Shown in pieces: positions 42,221 to 51,750 of a stretch of DNA of 64,000 nucleotides. Position 1 is the first letter of the stretch. The number at the start of each line of letters is the position of its first letter. The notes below the pieces were generated by a model, which saw only the letters and a list, made by a program, of their open reading frames with translations, ran no database searches and was not told where the DNA came from. The stretch is from Chryseobacterium sp. KACC 21268 (GTDB lineage: Bacteria; Bacteroidota; Bacteroidia; Flavobacteriales; Weeksellaceae), in contig CP117875.1 in assembly GCA_028736075.1 (NCBI GenBank), positions 2,976,001-3,040,000 of the forward strand, read 5' to 3'. The position numbers and the translations under genes were made by a program.

Positions 42221-44830
42221 ATGGAGATACTTATAAATAATAATAATAATATGGATAACGAAAATTTACATTTTAAAACAAATATCCAGATAAAAAGTAT
42301 CATTGGTAAGGATTTAATTAATGATGACAATATTGCTATTTTAGAATTAGTGAAAAATTCTTTCGATGCAGATGCAAAAAAGGTTACTATCTCATTTTTA
42401 AATATTTTAAATAATGATGATGAGTATTCTACTGAACTTAGTAATATGGCCTCCAAGATTATTATTAGAGATGATGGTGTCGGCATGGATTTCCTAGACA
42501 TTCAAAATAAGTGGCTAAATATTGCCTATTCAGAAAAGAAAGAAAACGCATATCAATTTAACCGTACAATGGCTGGTGCAAAAGGAGTTGGAAGATTTTC
42601 TTGTGACAGATTAGGAGAATATTTGAATGTCTACACAAAAACAAAAAAAGAAAATCATTTTTTAAAACTTCAAATTGATTGGAAACTTTTTGAAGTTAAT
42701 GACATAAACAAAGAGATCGGTGAAATAAAATTAAAATATTTCTATCTATCCATAAGTGAACTTAAACAAAGCGGTATTAAACCATTTGATCACGGAGTAG
42801 TTCTAGAAATTGTGAAATTAAGATCAAAATGGGTTAGACCTAATATAGATAGAGAGGGAAATTTTATAGGTTGGAATACAGATAAGCTTACCAATATTAA
42901 AAAATATTTAGAAAAACTTATTAACCCCAATCACGCATTTGAAAAAAATGATTTTGGTATATATATTAGTGCGCCAGAATTTGAAAGAGAAAACAGTTTA
43001 GAAGAACCGCATAAAAAATTTATTGGGAAAGTTGAAAATACAATTTTTGAAAAATTAGATTTTCAAAGCACAAGTGTTGAAAGTACTTTAAATGGAGATG
43101 AGATATGTACTGAATTGAAAGATAAGGGAGAAATCATCTTCAGAATTCGGGAGAAAAATGAATTTTTCCCTCTTATAAAAAATGCAAAGATAACTTTGTA
43201 TTATTTGAATCCGTATGCCAAAGCTTTTTTCACTAAACAAACAGGTATCAGAGCTGTTGATTATGGATCAATTTTCCTATTTATTAACGGCTTCCGTATA
43301 CCACCATATGGTGAATATGGAAATGATTGGTTAGGCATTGATCAGCGAAAAAATCAAGGATATGCTAGATTTATTGGTTTAAGGGAATATGTTGGACGAA
43401 TTGAAATCACCGACAGTGAAAATGATTTTCAAATAGTATCTAGTAGAGAAGGGATTGTTCGTAATGACAGTTTTAATTCTTTAACACTTCGAGAGGATAA
43501 TAAAAGTTTTTTCTTCAAAACTTTACGTCGTTTAGAAAGGTATGTAGTTGATGGTCTCAATTGGGATAGCATACCAAAAGAAGATAAAGATTCAATAAGT
43601 TTGATAGAAAGAAAAATAATCTCTGGCGAACTTACTGATGAAGAATTAGAATATCGTGAAGATATCAAAACTAAGAAAAGAAGGGTATATGAAAGTATAC
43701 ACTCAATTATGGGAGCAAAACCAGAAACAGTCATTGAAATCTTCATAAATCAAGATTTAATATTAGATAAAATAGAAGAAGAAAAAGAACAATCAGAAAG
43801 AGAATTTATAAAGATTCTAGAAGATTTCGAAAAACATAAGATTGATACTGATACATTAAATAGGATTATTCAGAGAAAAGCAGATAAAAATAATGAAATA
43901 GACAAGGAAATTTTTAATTTGACGAAATATAATACTGATGCTGTAACATCTAAAGCGATAATTGCCCTCCAAATCCACCGCGATAAATTGAGAGAGCAAG
44001 AAAGTATTATATCTAATTTAAAAATAGATCTTGAAAATTTGCAAAAAAAAGATAGGGAATCTAAACAAAAAGTTGAAGAAGCAAATAAAGAATTGGAGGA
44101 GACAAGATCTCAAAATTTATTTTTAAAGTCAATCAAGTCTCAAGAATTTGATGACGTTTTAAATCTGATGCATCATATTGGAATTTCAACAGGAACAATA
44201 CAAAATTATATTAAGGGAGTAATTTTTAAAATCGATAACAATTTAGAAATTCCAAATTCAGAATTAAAAAATGTATTTTCGAAGCTAAATTACGAATTGA
44301 ATAAAATTTATTCAATATCTAAATTTGCTACGAAAGCAAATTTTAAAATAGAAGCTAAAGATTCAAATTTAGATTTAGTCTCATTCATTGAGCAGTATCT
44401 AATAAATGTCGTAAAACCATTTATGTCGAATATCATAGAGTTTGAAATTTCCGCAGGCGAATTGAGTGCGTTTAACACGACGTTTAAACCTATTGAAATG
44501 ACTATTATACTAGATAATTTAATAAATAATTCCAAGAAAGCGGTCACTGCAAGATTGGGAGAAAAAGAAAATGGATATAAACCTAAAATAGAAGTTCTAT
44601 TAATAAATAAAAATGTTGATCAATTTCAAATTAATGTGAGAGATAATGGAATAGGTATTAAAAGTGAAAATTATAAAAGGATATTTGATTATGGCTTCAC
44701 AACTACAAATGGTTCAGGATTAGGGCTTACTCATATTCAAGAATTATTAGAAAAAATTGATGCATCAATTTTACTTAATGAAAACTTTCAGAACGGCGCA
44801 GAATTTATAATAATATTTAACAAAAGATAA
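42221..44830 (+). CDS. Sensor kinase-like protein with two GHKL ATPase domains
   Basis: An 869-residue cytoplasmic protein. The N-terminal domain is an Hsp90/MORC-like GHKL ATPase: LVKNSFDADAKK (N-box, about 42), IRDDGVGMDF (about 84), AKGVGRFSCDRLGEY (about 120). A middle region is followed by a long coiled coil (about 525-635). Next comes a DHp-like segment with LMHHIGISTGTI (candidate phospho-His about 650). A second, histidine-kinase-type ATPase has DNLINNSKKAV (about 765), RDNGIGIKS (807) and GSGLGLTHI (831). No membrane segment. A methionine at 42251 (MDNENLHFK) is an equally likely start. The receiver gene 12 bases downstream is the obvious partner. The context suggests a defence role. 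Confidence 0.8.
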   Translation: MEILINNNNNMDNENLHFKTNIQIKSIIGKDLINDDNIAILELVKNSFDADAKKVTISFLNILNNDDEYSTELSNMASKIIIRDDGVGMDFLDIQNKWLNIAYSEKKENAYQFNRTMAGAKGVGRFSCDRLGEYLNVYTKTKKENHFLKLQIDWKLFEVNDINKEIGEIKLKYFYLSISELKQSGIKPFDHGVVLEIVKLRSKWVRPNIDREGNFIGWNTDKLTNIKKYLEKLINPNHAFEKNDFGIYISAPEFERENSLEEPHKKFIGKVENTIFEKLDFQSTSVESTLNGDEICTELKDKGEIIFRIREKNEFFPLIKNAKITLYYLNPYAKAFFTKQTGIRAVDYGSIFLFINGFRIPPYGEYGNDWLGIDQRKNQGYARFIGLREYVGRIEITDSENDFQIVSSREGIVRNDSFNSLTLREDNKSFFFKTLRRLERYVVDGLNWDSIPKEDKDSISLIERKIISGELTDEELEYREDIKTKKRRVYESIHSIMGAKPETVIEIFINQDLILDKIEEEKEQSEREFIKILEDFEKHKIDTDTLNRIIQRKADKNNEIDKEIFNLTKYNTDAVTSKAIIALQIHRDKLREQESIISNLKIDLENLQKKDRESKQKVEEANKELEETRSQNLFLKSIKSQEFDDVLNLMHHIGISTGTIQNYIKGVIFKIDNNLEIPNSELKNVFSKLNYELNKIYSISKFATKANFKIEAKDSNLDLVSFIEQYLINVVKPFMSNIIEFEISAGELSAFNTTFKPIEMTIILDNLINNSKKAVTARLGEKENGYKPKIEVLLINKNVDQFQINVRDNGIGIKSENYKRIFDYGFTTTNGSGLGLTHIQELLEKIDASILLNENFQNGAEFIIIFNKR

Positions 44831-44842
44831 AAAAATAAAACC

Positions 44843-45229
44843 ATGGATAAATTTACTATTTTGATGTATGAAGACGATTTAGAATATAAAGATTCATTCG
44901 AATATAATCTCCAATCAAAATTTTTAGTAAGAGGTTGTGAACTTGTAATTGATCATCGAGTTAATGGAGACACAATTGAACAAGACTTAATAGTTAGTAA
45001 TCCTAATCTTATTATGATTGATCACGATTTGGGCACATTAACTGGAGAAGAAATTATTGATATTTTAGATAATATGCCAGAATTTACAAAAGTTTTACTA
45101 ATATATTATTCTGGGGGCGAGTCGCTTGATGACTTAATTGAAAAAACTAAGAAGTATAATTGCCATATTCAATGCTATACTAAAGAAGGCGACGATTTAG
45201 AAACTGCAATTCTTAAAATGGTCAGATAA
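44843..45229 (+). CDS. Stand-alone response regulator receiver
   Basis: A 128-residue protein with a single receiver fold: MYEDD near the N-terminus (acidic pair), phosphoacceptor Asp in IMIDHDLGTLTGEEI (about 59), IYYSGG for the switch Ser/Thr position, and CYTKEGDD with the conserved Lys. No DNA-binding or other output domain follows, so signalling must go to a partner protein or back to the kinase. It lies 12 bases after the two-ATPase kinase gene and before a strong bidirectional terminator. Confidence 0.85.
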   Translation: MDKFTILMYEDDLEYKDSFEYNLQSKFLVRGCELVIDHRVNGDTIEQDLIVSNPNLIMIDHDLGTLTGEEIIDILDNMPEFTKVLLIYYSGGESLDDLIEKTKKYNCHIQCYTKEGDDLETAILKMVR

Positions 45230-45251
45230 TATCAACATTCTGAATTTCCAT

Positions 45252-45278
45252 AAAAGCCTCATTATAAATGAGGCTTTT
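45252..45278. terminator. Bidirectional terminator
   Basis: AAAAGCCTCATT, loop ATA, AATGAGGCTTTT: a perfect 12-bp stem flanked by A/T runs, between the convergent receiver and DUF262 genes. Confidence 0.85.
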
Positions 45279-45286
45279 GAATGATT

Positions 45287-46789
45287 TTATTCTTTCAAGA
45301 TACTATGATTTCTAAGATTATATATTTTTATAATTCCTTCTTGATAAGTTATAATTAATTTATCATCAGCTTGGGCGAAATCACCTAATCCAGTAAACCA
45401 AATCCTGTAATCTCCTCTTCCATTTGATCTGTAGAGTGAGATAGTGGTTGGCATTTCAGAATTATCACTTACAAAGACTCCTTCTAATTTTACTTTATTA
45501 TCCTGACCAAGTTCTTGATTCTCATAATTGTGAATTCCTTTGTCTTTCAGAAAATTTCTTACGACTGATGTTGCATCGATGATATTTTTAGACAAACCAG
45601 TTTTAGTCGGAATAATCAACACTTGATCACCCTCTACTGTTTTTGTAGTGGTAGATTTTATTTCTGTTTTTTCATTTTCATCAAAAAGTGATTTTAAAAC
45701 AATATCCTTAATAACCTTTGCTCTATGTTCTCTAGCCGCCAGTTCATGACTTCCTTGTCTTGCTACCTCAAAATATCTTTTTTCATCGTTTGAGAGAATT
45801 TCCATTTGATCCTCGCTTCCATCAAAGTAAATATCAACCTTTTCTTCTAAGTCAAGTAAATAATATTCTAATTTGTCAAAATTAATTTCTTCAAATTTTA
45901 AATTTTGAAATTCAATAATTAATGTAAATAAATTTGCTTTATTAAACCAATAACTTTCTTTTGCAAGTTTTAAGTTATTAATAATTTTTAAAGAATTTAT
46001 AAATTTTTGTAAAGGTTCATGAAAGTTTGCAAACTCAGAATTATATTGCTCTAAATAACTATTTATCCTATTATTCCTTCCAAAATATTTACCATCTAAA
46101 ATCGTTGAAGTAATAAGCATAATATATTGAGAATCAAACATCCTTTTTATATCATTTTCTTTAAATACATTATGCTCAAAAAGAAAATCAATTACAAAAT
46201 TTCGTTCTTCGTCGCTAATAATTACATCTGTAATTGCTTCACTAACTTCTAAATTTTTATCTACAAGCTGTTTAGCAAACATTGCAAACTCTCCATCGCC
46301 GAATTGTGCATTTAATGTTTCATTACTATTCAAAGCATAGTTTGTACTATTAATTCGCTGAAAAATCTCTTTGATATTTGACATCTCAATATCCTTCAAA
46401 TCTTTCACTGATACAGGATAATTCAAGAATTGCCTCTTTGCGTCAATATCAAGGTTTTCAAATGATATAAGTTTATTTTGATTTTTAAAATCGTTTTCAC
46501 CTTTAATATAATCAACGATTGTTGTCAATCGTTGTTGTCCATCAACAACAACTTCCTGTGATAGTAATGTCTTGACATCCATTGCTATACTCGCAATATA
46601 TACTTCCGGAAATGGAAAATTCATTAAAATAGTTTTAATAAATTCGTATTTATGCTGTTTCTTCCAAACTAAATTACGTTGAAAATTTGGTGATGGTGAT
46701 AATTGACCTGAATGTATTTTATTATATAATTCAATAATCTTAAATGAATTTGAAGGAATGCTCTCTTTAAGTTTATAATTTAAATCCAT
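45287..46789 (-). CDS. DUF262 (ParB/Srx-like nuclease fold) protein
   Basis: A 500-residue protein. The N-terminal DUF262 domain has PNFQRNLVWKKQHKYEFI and the active-site-like VVVDGQQRLTTIVDYI (about 80-95), followed by NIKEIFQRINSTNYALNSNE. A helical middle part leads to a C-terminal domain (about 410-500) with LYRSNGRGDYRIWFTGLGDF, a basic, possibly DNA-binding module. DUF262 occurs in GmrSD-type and other anti-phage nucleases. There is no DUF1524 HNH domain, so it differs from GmrSD. The start codon is two bases after the upstream nucleotidyltransferase gene, so the two are coupled. Confidence 0.8.
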   Translation of the reverse strand: MDLNYKLKESIPSNSFKIIELYNKIHSGQLSPSPNFQRNLVWKKQHKYEFIKTILMNFPFPEVYIASIAMDVKTLLSQEVVVDGQQRLTTIVDYIKGENDFKNQNKLISFENLDIDAKRQFLNYPVSVKDLKDIEMSNIKEIFQRINSTNYALNSNETLNAQFGDGEFAMFAKQLVDKNLEVSEAITDVIISDEERNFVIDFLFEHNVFKENDIKRMFDSQYIMLITSTILDGKYFGRNNRINSYLEQYNSEFANFHEPLQKFINSLKIINNLKLAKESYWFNKANLFTLIIEFQNLKFEEINFDKLEYYLLDLEEKVDIYFDGSEDQMEILSNDEKRYFEVARQGSHELAAREHRAKVIKDIVLKSLFDENEKTEIKSTTTKTVEGDQVLIIPTKTGLSKNIIDATSVVRNFLKDKGIHNYENQELGQDNKVKLEGVFVSDNSEMPTTISLYRSNGRGDYRIWFTGLGDFAQADDKLIITYQEGIIKIYNLRNHSILKE

Positions 46790-46791
46790 TA

Positions 46792-47412
46792 TTATGCTAT
46801 TAAATTTAGATGAATATTTTGAATGTTTTGTTTGTGATATATTTCAAAAAAGTACCAAGATTTATATATTTCAATATTTACTTTTCTCCCATACTGCATT
46901 TGATACTTACTTTGTACTCCCTCAATTTCTTTTGTTAATTTAAAATCTACAGGAAAAAATCTTGAAGCCAACCTTCCTTTCAAAAAATACTTCCCTAGAT
47001 CTGTTCTTCCTCCCCAATTTTTTACGAATTCAGCATTATAAAAATTTGTATGATTAAAAAGATTTTTCATTTCCTTATCAAATAATTGAGATGAAATAAC
47101 TGCTATATCTAAATCAGATTTTTCATTTGTATTGTCTACATTAAAATTATAATCAAACTCTCTATAACGATAGAAACCTGGTTGGTTAATTTCAGGTTTC
47201 AAGCTAAAACCAAGCTTTCCAGAACCAACAATAACAATATCCCTAATATGAACATTTAAAATATTTGCAATATTCCTTTTAAATTCAAATTCTGTTTTTT
47301 CCGGGAATATTTCTTTAAAGAAATATGAGTCACCCTCAATAATATATTTTTGAATCACTACATCGTGAGGTTCGTTTATACAAGCTATTTTGAAATCATC
47401 AATTGAGATCAT
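46792..47412 (-). CDS. Putative nucleotidyltransferase-fold protein
   Basis: A 206-residue protein. The segment IVIVGSGKLGFSLKP (about 60-74) followed by KSDLDIAVISSQLF (about 98-111) and a later FPVDFKL has the order GS...DxD...D of the DNA polymerase beta-type nucleotidyltransferase superfamily. The rest is not recognised. It overlaps the methyltransferase gene by 14 bases and abuts the DUF262 gene, forming a three-gene operon. It may modify a nucleotide, RNA or protein as a toxin or signal generator, but the reaction cannot be read from sequence. Confidence 0.6.
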   Translation of the reverse strand: MISIDDFKIACINEPHDVVIQKYIIEGDSYFFKEIFPEKTEFEFKRNIANILNVHIRDIVIVGSGKLGFSLKPEINQPGFYRYREFDYNFNVDNTNEKSDLDIAVISSQLFDKEMKNLFNHTNFYNAEFVKNWGGRTDLGKYFLKGRLASRFFPVDFKLTKEIEGVQSKYQMQYGRKVNIEIYKSWYFFEIYHKQNIQNIHLNLIA

Positions 47413-48970
47413 TTAATTGTTTTTTTATTAAAACACCAAGATTAAAAGCTAAAAGAGGTGGTACTGCATTACCAACTTGAGAATACTGTGGCACTTCGTA
47501 TTTTCTCAAATCACCACCTGTAGTTACTTTAGACTTAAACTGAAACCAATCCGGAAAAGATTGGATCCTTGCCATCTCGCGTACTGTTAAAGTTCTCGTT
47601 TCATCGTAATGACACATATCGTCGGGAATAGTAAGTTGTGCCGGAGCAGGATAATTTTTTCTTAAGGCTCTTTGACTTCTTTTCTTAGTTTTTATAGTTT
47701 TTAACAAATTTATAAAATCTTTAATATTTTCCAGCAATCTTTCTTCATATATTGATAAATCAACATTAGGGGCAAAAAAGAAAAAGTTTTTAATTTTGTC
47801 AAAAAAAGGTTCTAAAATATTCTCTTCATATTTATCTATAGTGAGAAGCCTATAAAAATCTTTTTTATAATTTGAATCAATATTTTCTAAAACCTGATAA
47901 AAGCGGAATCTTGCTTGAGTAATTAAATTATGTCTTCTTTCCTCAAAATTTAAAATTTTTTCATAATTAAATTCTTTAAAAAATTTGTTATTTAGGTTTT
48001 GAACATAATTTGAAGGTGCCGTATTTTTTTTTGATAAATCATCAATGGCGAGTGATACTGAAATAAATTCTGATTTTGAATTTGTAATATTTGGTAATAA
48101 AATACCATTGAATAGCTTCTTTTCTTCTTCTATATCAAAATATTTAAAATCATCAATTTTCACCTCATTAAGATTATGCCTATTCTGTCTAACCTTTTTA
48201 CTGAATGATTCTGATATTTCGAATATTTTTTTACTATCCTCATCATTATATTTAGTACGCAGTTTATCAAAAATATCTTTTCTATAAGCAAGCAAAATAA
48301 ATCGGGGTCTACTTTGAGGAACTCCAAAATATTTTGAATTAAGCATCATACAAATTGGAACATAACCTTCTAAAACAAATGCTTTCGAAACCTCTAACCA
48401 CGCGTGATATTTTTCTTGGTTTTCTAAAAATGGAATCGTAATACCTTTAACATTTTCTAACAGGACAACTTTGGGCTTAACTAATCCAGCAAATTTAGCA
48501 AAGGACAAAGGCAATAAATTTTTTTCGTTATCCTTTTCCCTTCTACCTGCTAAGCTAAAACTTTGACATGGCGGACCTCCAGATATTATGTCGATATCTA
48601 AATCTTTTAATGATTTATATTTTTTAGATTTAATTATATAAGATAGTAAACTGTTTATATCTCCAATTAAAAGCTTACCATCTAAGTTTGAAGTATTAGT
48701 CAGATCGCTATATGGCTTTTTTCCAATAAATGGATTTTCATTTAGTCGAGATTTCAGCGATTTGTGAGAAAATCCACTATTAATCCAAAATGTTTTTGCG
48801 ATTACTTTATTATCTTCAATTAATTTAGCGATGTCTTCATCTAAAAAATTATAAGCAAAAGTCTGCCCAGCCATTGGCGAAATTTCATTAGCGAACAATA
48901 AATCAAATCCAGCTGATTTTAGTCCAAGACTCATTCCACCACATCCAGCAAACAGTTCAATATGCTTCAT
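47399..48970 (-). CDS. DNA cytosine-5 methyltransferase
   Basis: A 523-residue C5 methyltransferase. Motif I is LFAGCGGMSLGLKSAGF at the very N-terminus. The catalytic motif IV is SGGPPCQSFSLAGRREKD (about 127-144). Motif VI is LLENVKGI (about 170), QSRPRFIL is motif VIII-like, and motif X is YSQVGNAVPPLLAFNLG near the C-terminus. A large insertion lies between motif VIII and the C-terminal motifs. It is longer than minimal M.HpaII-type enzymes. Target sequence unknown. It heads an operon with the nucleotidyltransferase and DUF262 genes, and a Vsr nuclease lies upstream, so it is part of a modification or defence island. No separate classic restriction enzyme is seen. Confidence 0.93.
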   Translation of the reverse strand: MKHIELFAGCGGMSLGLKSAGFDLLFANEISPMAGQTFAYNFLDEDIAKLIEDNKVIAKTFWINSGFSHKSLKSRLNENPFIGKKPYSDLTNTSNLDGKLLIGDINSLLSYIIKSKKYKSLKDLDIDIISGGPPCQSFSLAGRREKDNEKNLLPLSFAKFAGLVKPKVVLLENVKGITIPFLENQEKYHAWLEVSKAFVLEGYVPICMMLNSKYFGVPQSRPRFILLAYRKDIFDKLRTKYNDEDSKKIFEISESFSKKVRQNRHNLNEVKIDDFKYFDIEEEKKLFNGILLPNITNSKSEFISVSLAIDDLSKKNTAPSNYVQNLNNKFFKEFNYEKILNFEERRHNLITQARFRFYQVLENIDSNYKKDFYRLLTIDKYEENILEPFFDKIKNFFFFAPNVDLSIYEERLLENIKDFINLLKTIKTKKRSQRALRKNYPAPAQLTIPDDMCHYDETRTLTVREMARIQSFPDWFQFKSKVTTGGDLRKYEVPQYSQVGNAVPPLLAFNLGVLIKKQLNDLN

Positions 48971-49760
48971 ACCTCGTATATTCTCAATTTAATAAACCGT
49001 AAAAATACGAATAATAAAATTCTTTCAATATAGAGATTTGCACTAATTGAAGAACTTTAAAATTTTTATCAAACAGCATTAAATCTATACTATTAAATAC
49101 TACTCTGACAATAAAAAAAACTCTTTTATAAATCGATCCACATTACTCAAGGCTTCATAGTATGAATATCTAATTATTATATAATTGCGTATGAAATTTG
49201 TACAACCCACTATTATGATAACATTTAGTTAAAATTGTATGTTAATTAATTTAGTAGGTTTAGATTTCACAGTACTTTAAAAATCAAAGCTTGATAATGA
49301 TATCAAGTTTGTGGTGCACAGCTGAACCTCGCTTTATATACTGCAATGGCAACTGACCCTTTTGTGCCGGATCTTAGCTACAATTTAACAGGTAAGCTTG
49401 CTTTCCTTAAGATACGGTCGACTACATTCTCAAAAGCTCAGAAGCTATATAGAATAGATCCGATCTAAGCCATTGTATTCAATGAAAAAGACAATTTAAG
49501 GTATCAGGAGAAATACCTTGACGTAACAATATATTATTGGTTCAATTGGATAGGTGTCAAATTCAAGATGGGAAGCCAAGAAACTACAGTGCCGCCACTG
49601 CATGGAGTATGGCCATTGATTTGCATAAATTCCTGCAATACCTTAAAACTTGCCCGATCCATTATTATCAGCAAAGGGTCAACGACTATAAAAAGAATGC
49701 ATAAGGAAGCTATGTTTGCGACATTAGAAAATGAGTTTTCGCAAAAGTAATATAATTTAT
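48971..49760. other. Gene debris between methyltransferase and Vsr
   Basis: No intact gene. Short protein-like stretches occur, for example a plus-strand frame containing NYSAATAWSMAIDLHKFLQY near 49.6 kb and MATDPFVPDLSYNLTGKLAF near 49.3 kb, each broken by stops or frameshifts. They look like remnants of cargo genes that were replaced. Families not recognised. Confidence 0.45.
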
Positions 49761-50192
49761 TTAGGAATAGCTTTCTATAAAGGACTTGACTTGGAAGAGG
49801 CAACTTGTCAGGTCTTTCTTAATGTTATGCTCCCAAAACCTAAATACTGTATATCCCATTTCTTGCAATGCAGCAGTATTTTCAAGGTCCCTTTCCATAT
49901 TCCGTTCTATTTTTTTGATCCAGTATTCAGCATTCGATTTGATACGGAGCTTCTTCTCCTCCCAATTATAGCCGTGCCAAAAGTCCCCGTCAATGAAAAT
50001 GGCAACCTTATACTTACGTAAAACGACATCTGGCTTTCCTGGAAGCTTCGACACATTAAGCCAGTAACGCAGCCCTTCCGACCATAGTGCCTTTCTAAAA
50101 ATGATTTCTGGTTGTGTGTCTTTTCCCTTTATTTTTGACATTAGCTTCGAACGCTCTAGTGTTGTATTAAAAATATACTTTGCCATAGACAA
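49761..50192 (-). CDS. vsr: Very short patch repair (Vsr) endonuclease
   Basis: A 143-residue protein with the family pattern: SKIKGKDTQPEIIFRKALW, LPGKPDVVLRKYKVAIFIDGDFWHG (active-site Asp and the FWHG segment, about 52-74), and a C-terminal FRFWEHNI. Vsr nucleases nick T:G mismatches that arise when 5-methylcytosine deaminates in a methyltransferase target, which fits the C5 methyltransferase encoded next to it. A start two codons later (MAKYIFNTT, 50186) is also possible. The gene is separated from the methyltransferase by about 790 bases of debris. Confidence 0.92.
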   Translation of the reverse strand: MSMAKYIFNTTLERSKLMSKIKGKDTQPEIIFRKALWSEGLRYWLNVSKLPGKPDVVLRKYKVAIFIDGDFWHGYNWEEKKLRIKSNAEYWIKKIERNMERDLENTAALQEMGYTVFRFWEHNIKKDLTSCLFQVKSFIESYS

Positions 50193-50644
50193 GATTTGAT
50201 CTTGACTATTAGATACAAAAATAATGTCAAAATAATTTAATAATCAATATTAATTTATGAATAGGAATTTCAAGATTAGATCTTACTAATAACTCTGTGT
50301 AATTTCCGCCAATAATTTTTGTAGCTAATTATCATTTTCAGTGGTTCCAGATCATCCGTTTTATGAAATCCTTTTTGGTAGGTTGTGTCATAACTTATCA
50401 ACTTTTAATTTGACTCACTGCTCAAAGTGGCAATTTATTCTTTGCAATTCATCATTATAACTATTAGAAACTAAAAAAAGTTTAGGTAAAATTTGTACCG
50501 TTTAATTTTTATTTTAACTTCTATTTTGGTATACTTTCCAGCAATGCCCTTTTTATGGTTATTTGAAATAGATCAGCCAGATTATATTAATATTGCAGAT
50601 TAAATAATTAAATTGTAAATTTACTTATCTAAAAAAATTCTTCC
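50193..50644. other. Intergenic, nothing recognised
   Basis: About 450 AT-rich bases between vsr and the next plus-strand gene. No ORF, RNA gene or repeat that I can support. Confidence 0.5.
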
Positions 50645-51046
50645 ATGACACCTACAAAACAAGGCCAAATTGTAAAATTTCATACCCCATTAGAAGATGA
50701 AAATCCAAATCAATTATATGTAGTTACAGATATTTTTTTGGACAAAGAAATTCCCGTAGCTTCAATTCAGGCTTTAGGTACTGGTCTTTCTTTTCCACCT
50801 ATTTCTAAGGTAAAGTTAAAGGATATTAATGTTGAAGAAGTAGAAACTGCAGATTTGATAGGGACCAACGTTTGCGTGCTAGACGACAAAAACCAACAGT
50901 TTCAGGGTAAAGTAATTTCTGCAAAAGATGAAAAAATACTTCTTGACATGGATGAAAAGGATGGAATTGTTTTTACTAACGTTTGGTTATCTATTGCTGA
51001 TTCTGAGGGGAATCAGCATTCCGGGAATCTTTTGGTTAAAGCATAA
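50645..51046 (+). CDS. Conserved-type hypothetical protein of the ICE backbone
   Basis: A 133-residue, soluble, acidic protein starting MTPTKQGQIVKFHTPLEDEN, with two similar beta-rich halves (VKFHTPLEDENPNQLYVV, and CVLDDKNQQFQGKVIS). No signal peptide, membrane segment or catalytic motif. Small proteins of this kind occur near topB in Bacteroidetes elements, but I do not recognise a named family. It stands alone on the plus strand between the defence-like island and topB. Confidence 0.7.
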   Translation: MTPTKQGQIVKFHTPLEDENPNQLYVVTDIFLDKEIPVASIQALGTGLSFPPISKVKLKDINVEEVETADLIGTNVCVLDDKNQQFQGKVISAKDEKILLDMDEKDGIVFTNVWLSIADSEGNQHSGNLLVKA

Positions 51047-51750
51047 ACATTAATAGTGAGTATTTCTACTGATCATTTCTAGTCTTTTATAGTTCCAGTG
51101 TCAAGGAGTTTTCTCTTTTCCAATAGATAGGTAGATTCTTTACCCATTTATTTGAGACTTTTCAATAAAATACAGAAAAATAAAAAATCCGCTTTTAAGA
51201 AACGAAAAAATCAAACTTTTTCCTACTGCTTTAAAACGCTGAGTTATTGGTCTGGATTTAAAATAATAACAAGGTATGTAGAGAAAAATGGAAAAGGTTT
51301 ATGAAAGAACCTTTATACTCTCAAGTTAAAGAAGTATTGACGAAAAGTAGATATGAAGATATTAAAGAATATTAATTGGAATAGGTTGTTGAGGATAATT
51401 TGCGTGTTATGTGGTGATAGAGTCAATCTGTTTTTCGTTTTTTATTATTTACTTCTGAGGTATTCATAGCACAATGATCTCGCAAATACATAGTTATGAC
51501 AGTATTCTGTGAACAATTAGTATAGATTTTTTAAAAAATTTACAATAATAATTCCTTAAAGATCTCCTAAGCCAGTTGTCAGAAGGTTAATGACATGATT
51601 CAGAGAGTCAAATGTTTTCATACAAGAATATCTACGGCAATATAAAGGTTGTTTTTTGTCATTACATTGACAAACTTGACAAATAATGGAAACGCTCTGT
51701 CATTAAGTAAATAGAGTCTTTACATTAATATTCCAATGCCGTTTGCGATT
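51047..51750. other. Intergenic, nothing recognised
   Basis: About 700 AT-rich bases downstream of the hypothetical gene and downstream (3') of topB. Only very short ORFs, for example one ending KEVLTKSRYEDIKEY near 51.37 kb, none supportable. Confidence 0.45.

Noticed and set aside
44843-45229. Kinase/receiver pair as a known Detocs-type defence system
   Set aside because: The receiver has no effector domain and the kinase has an additional Hsp90/MORC-like ATPase domain, so the architecture does not match; only a general analogy remains.
45287-46789. DUF262 protein as a GmrSD-type restriction enzyme
   Set aside because: No DUF1524 HNH nuclease domain or separate GmrD-like gene is visible.
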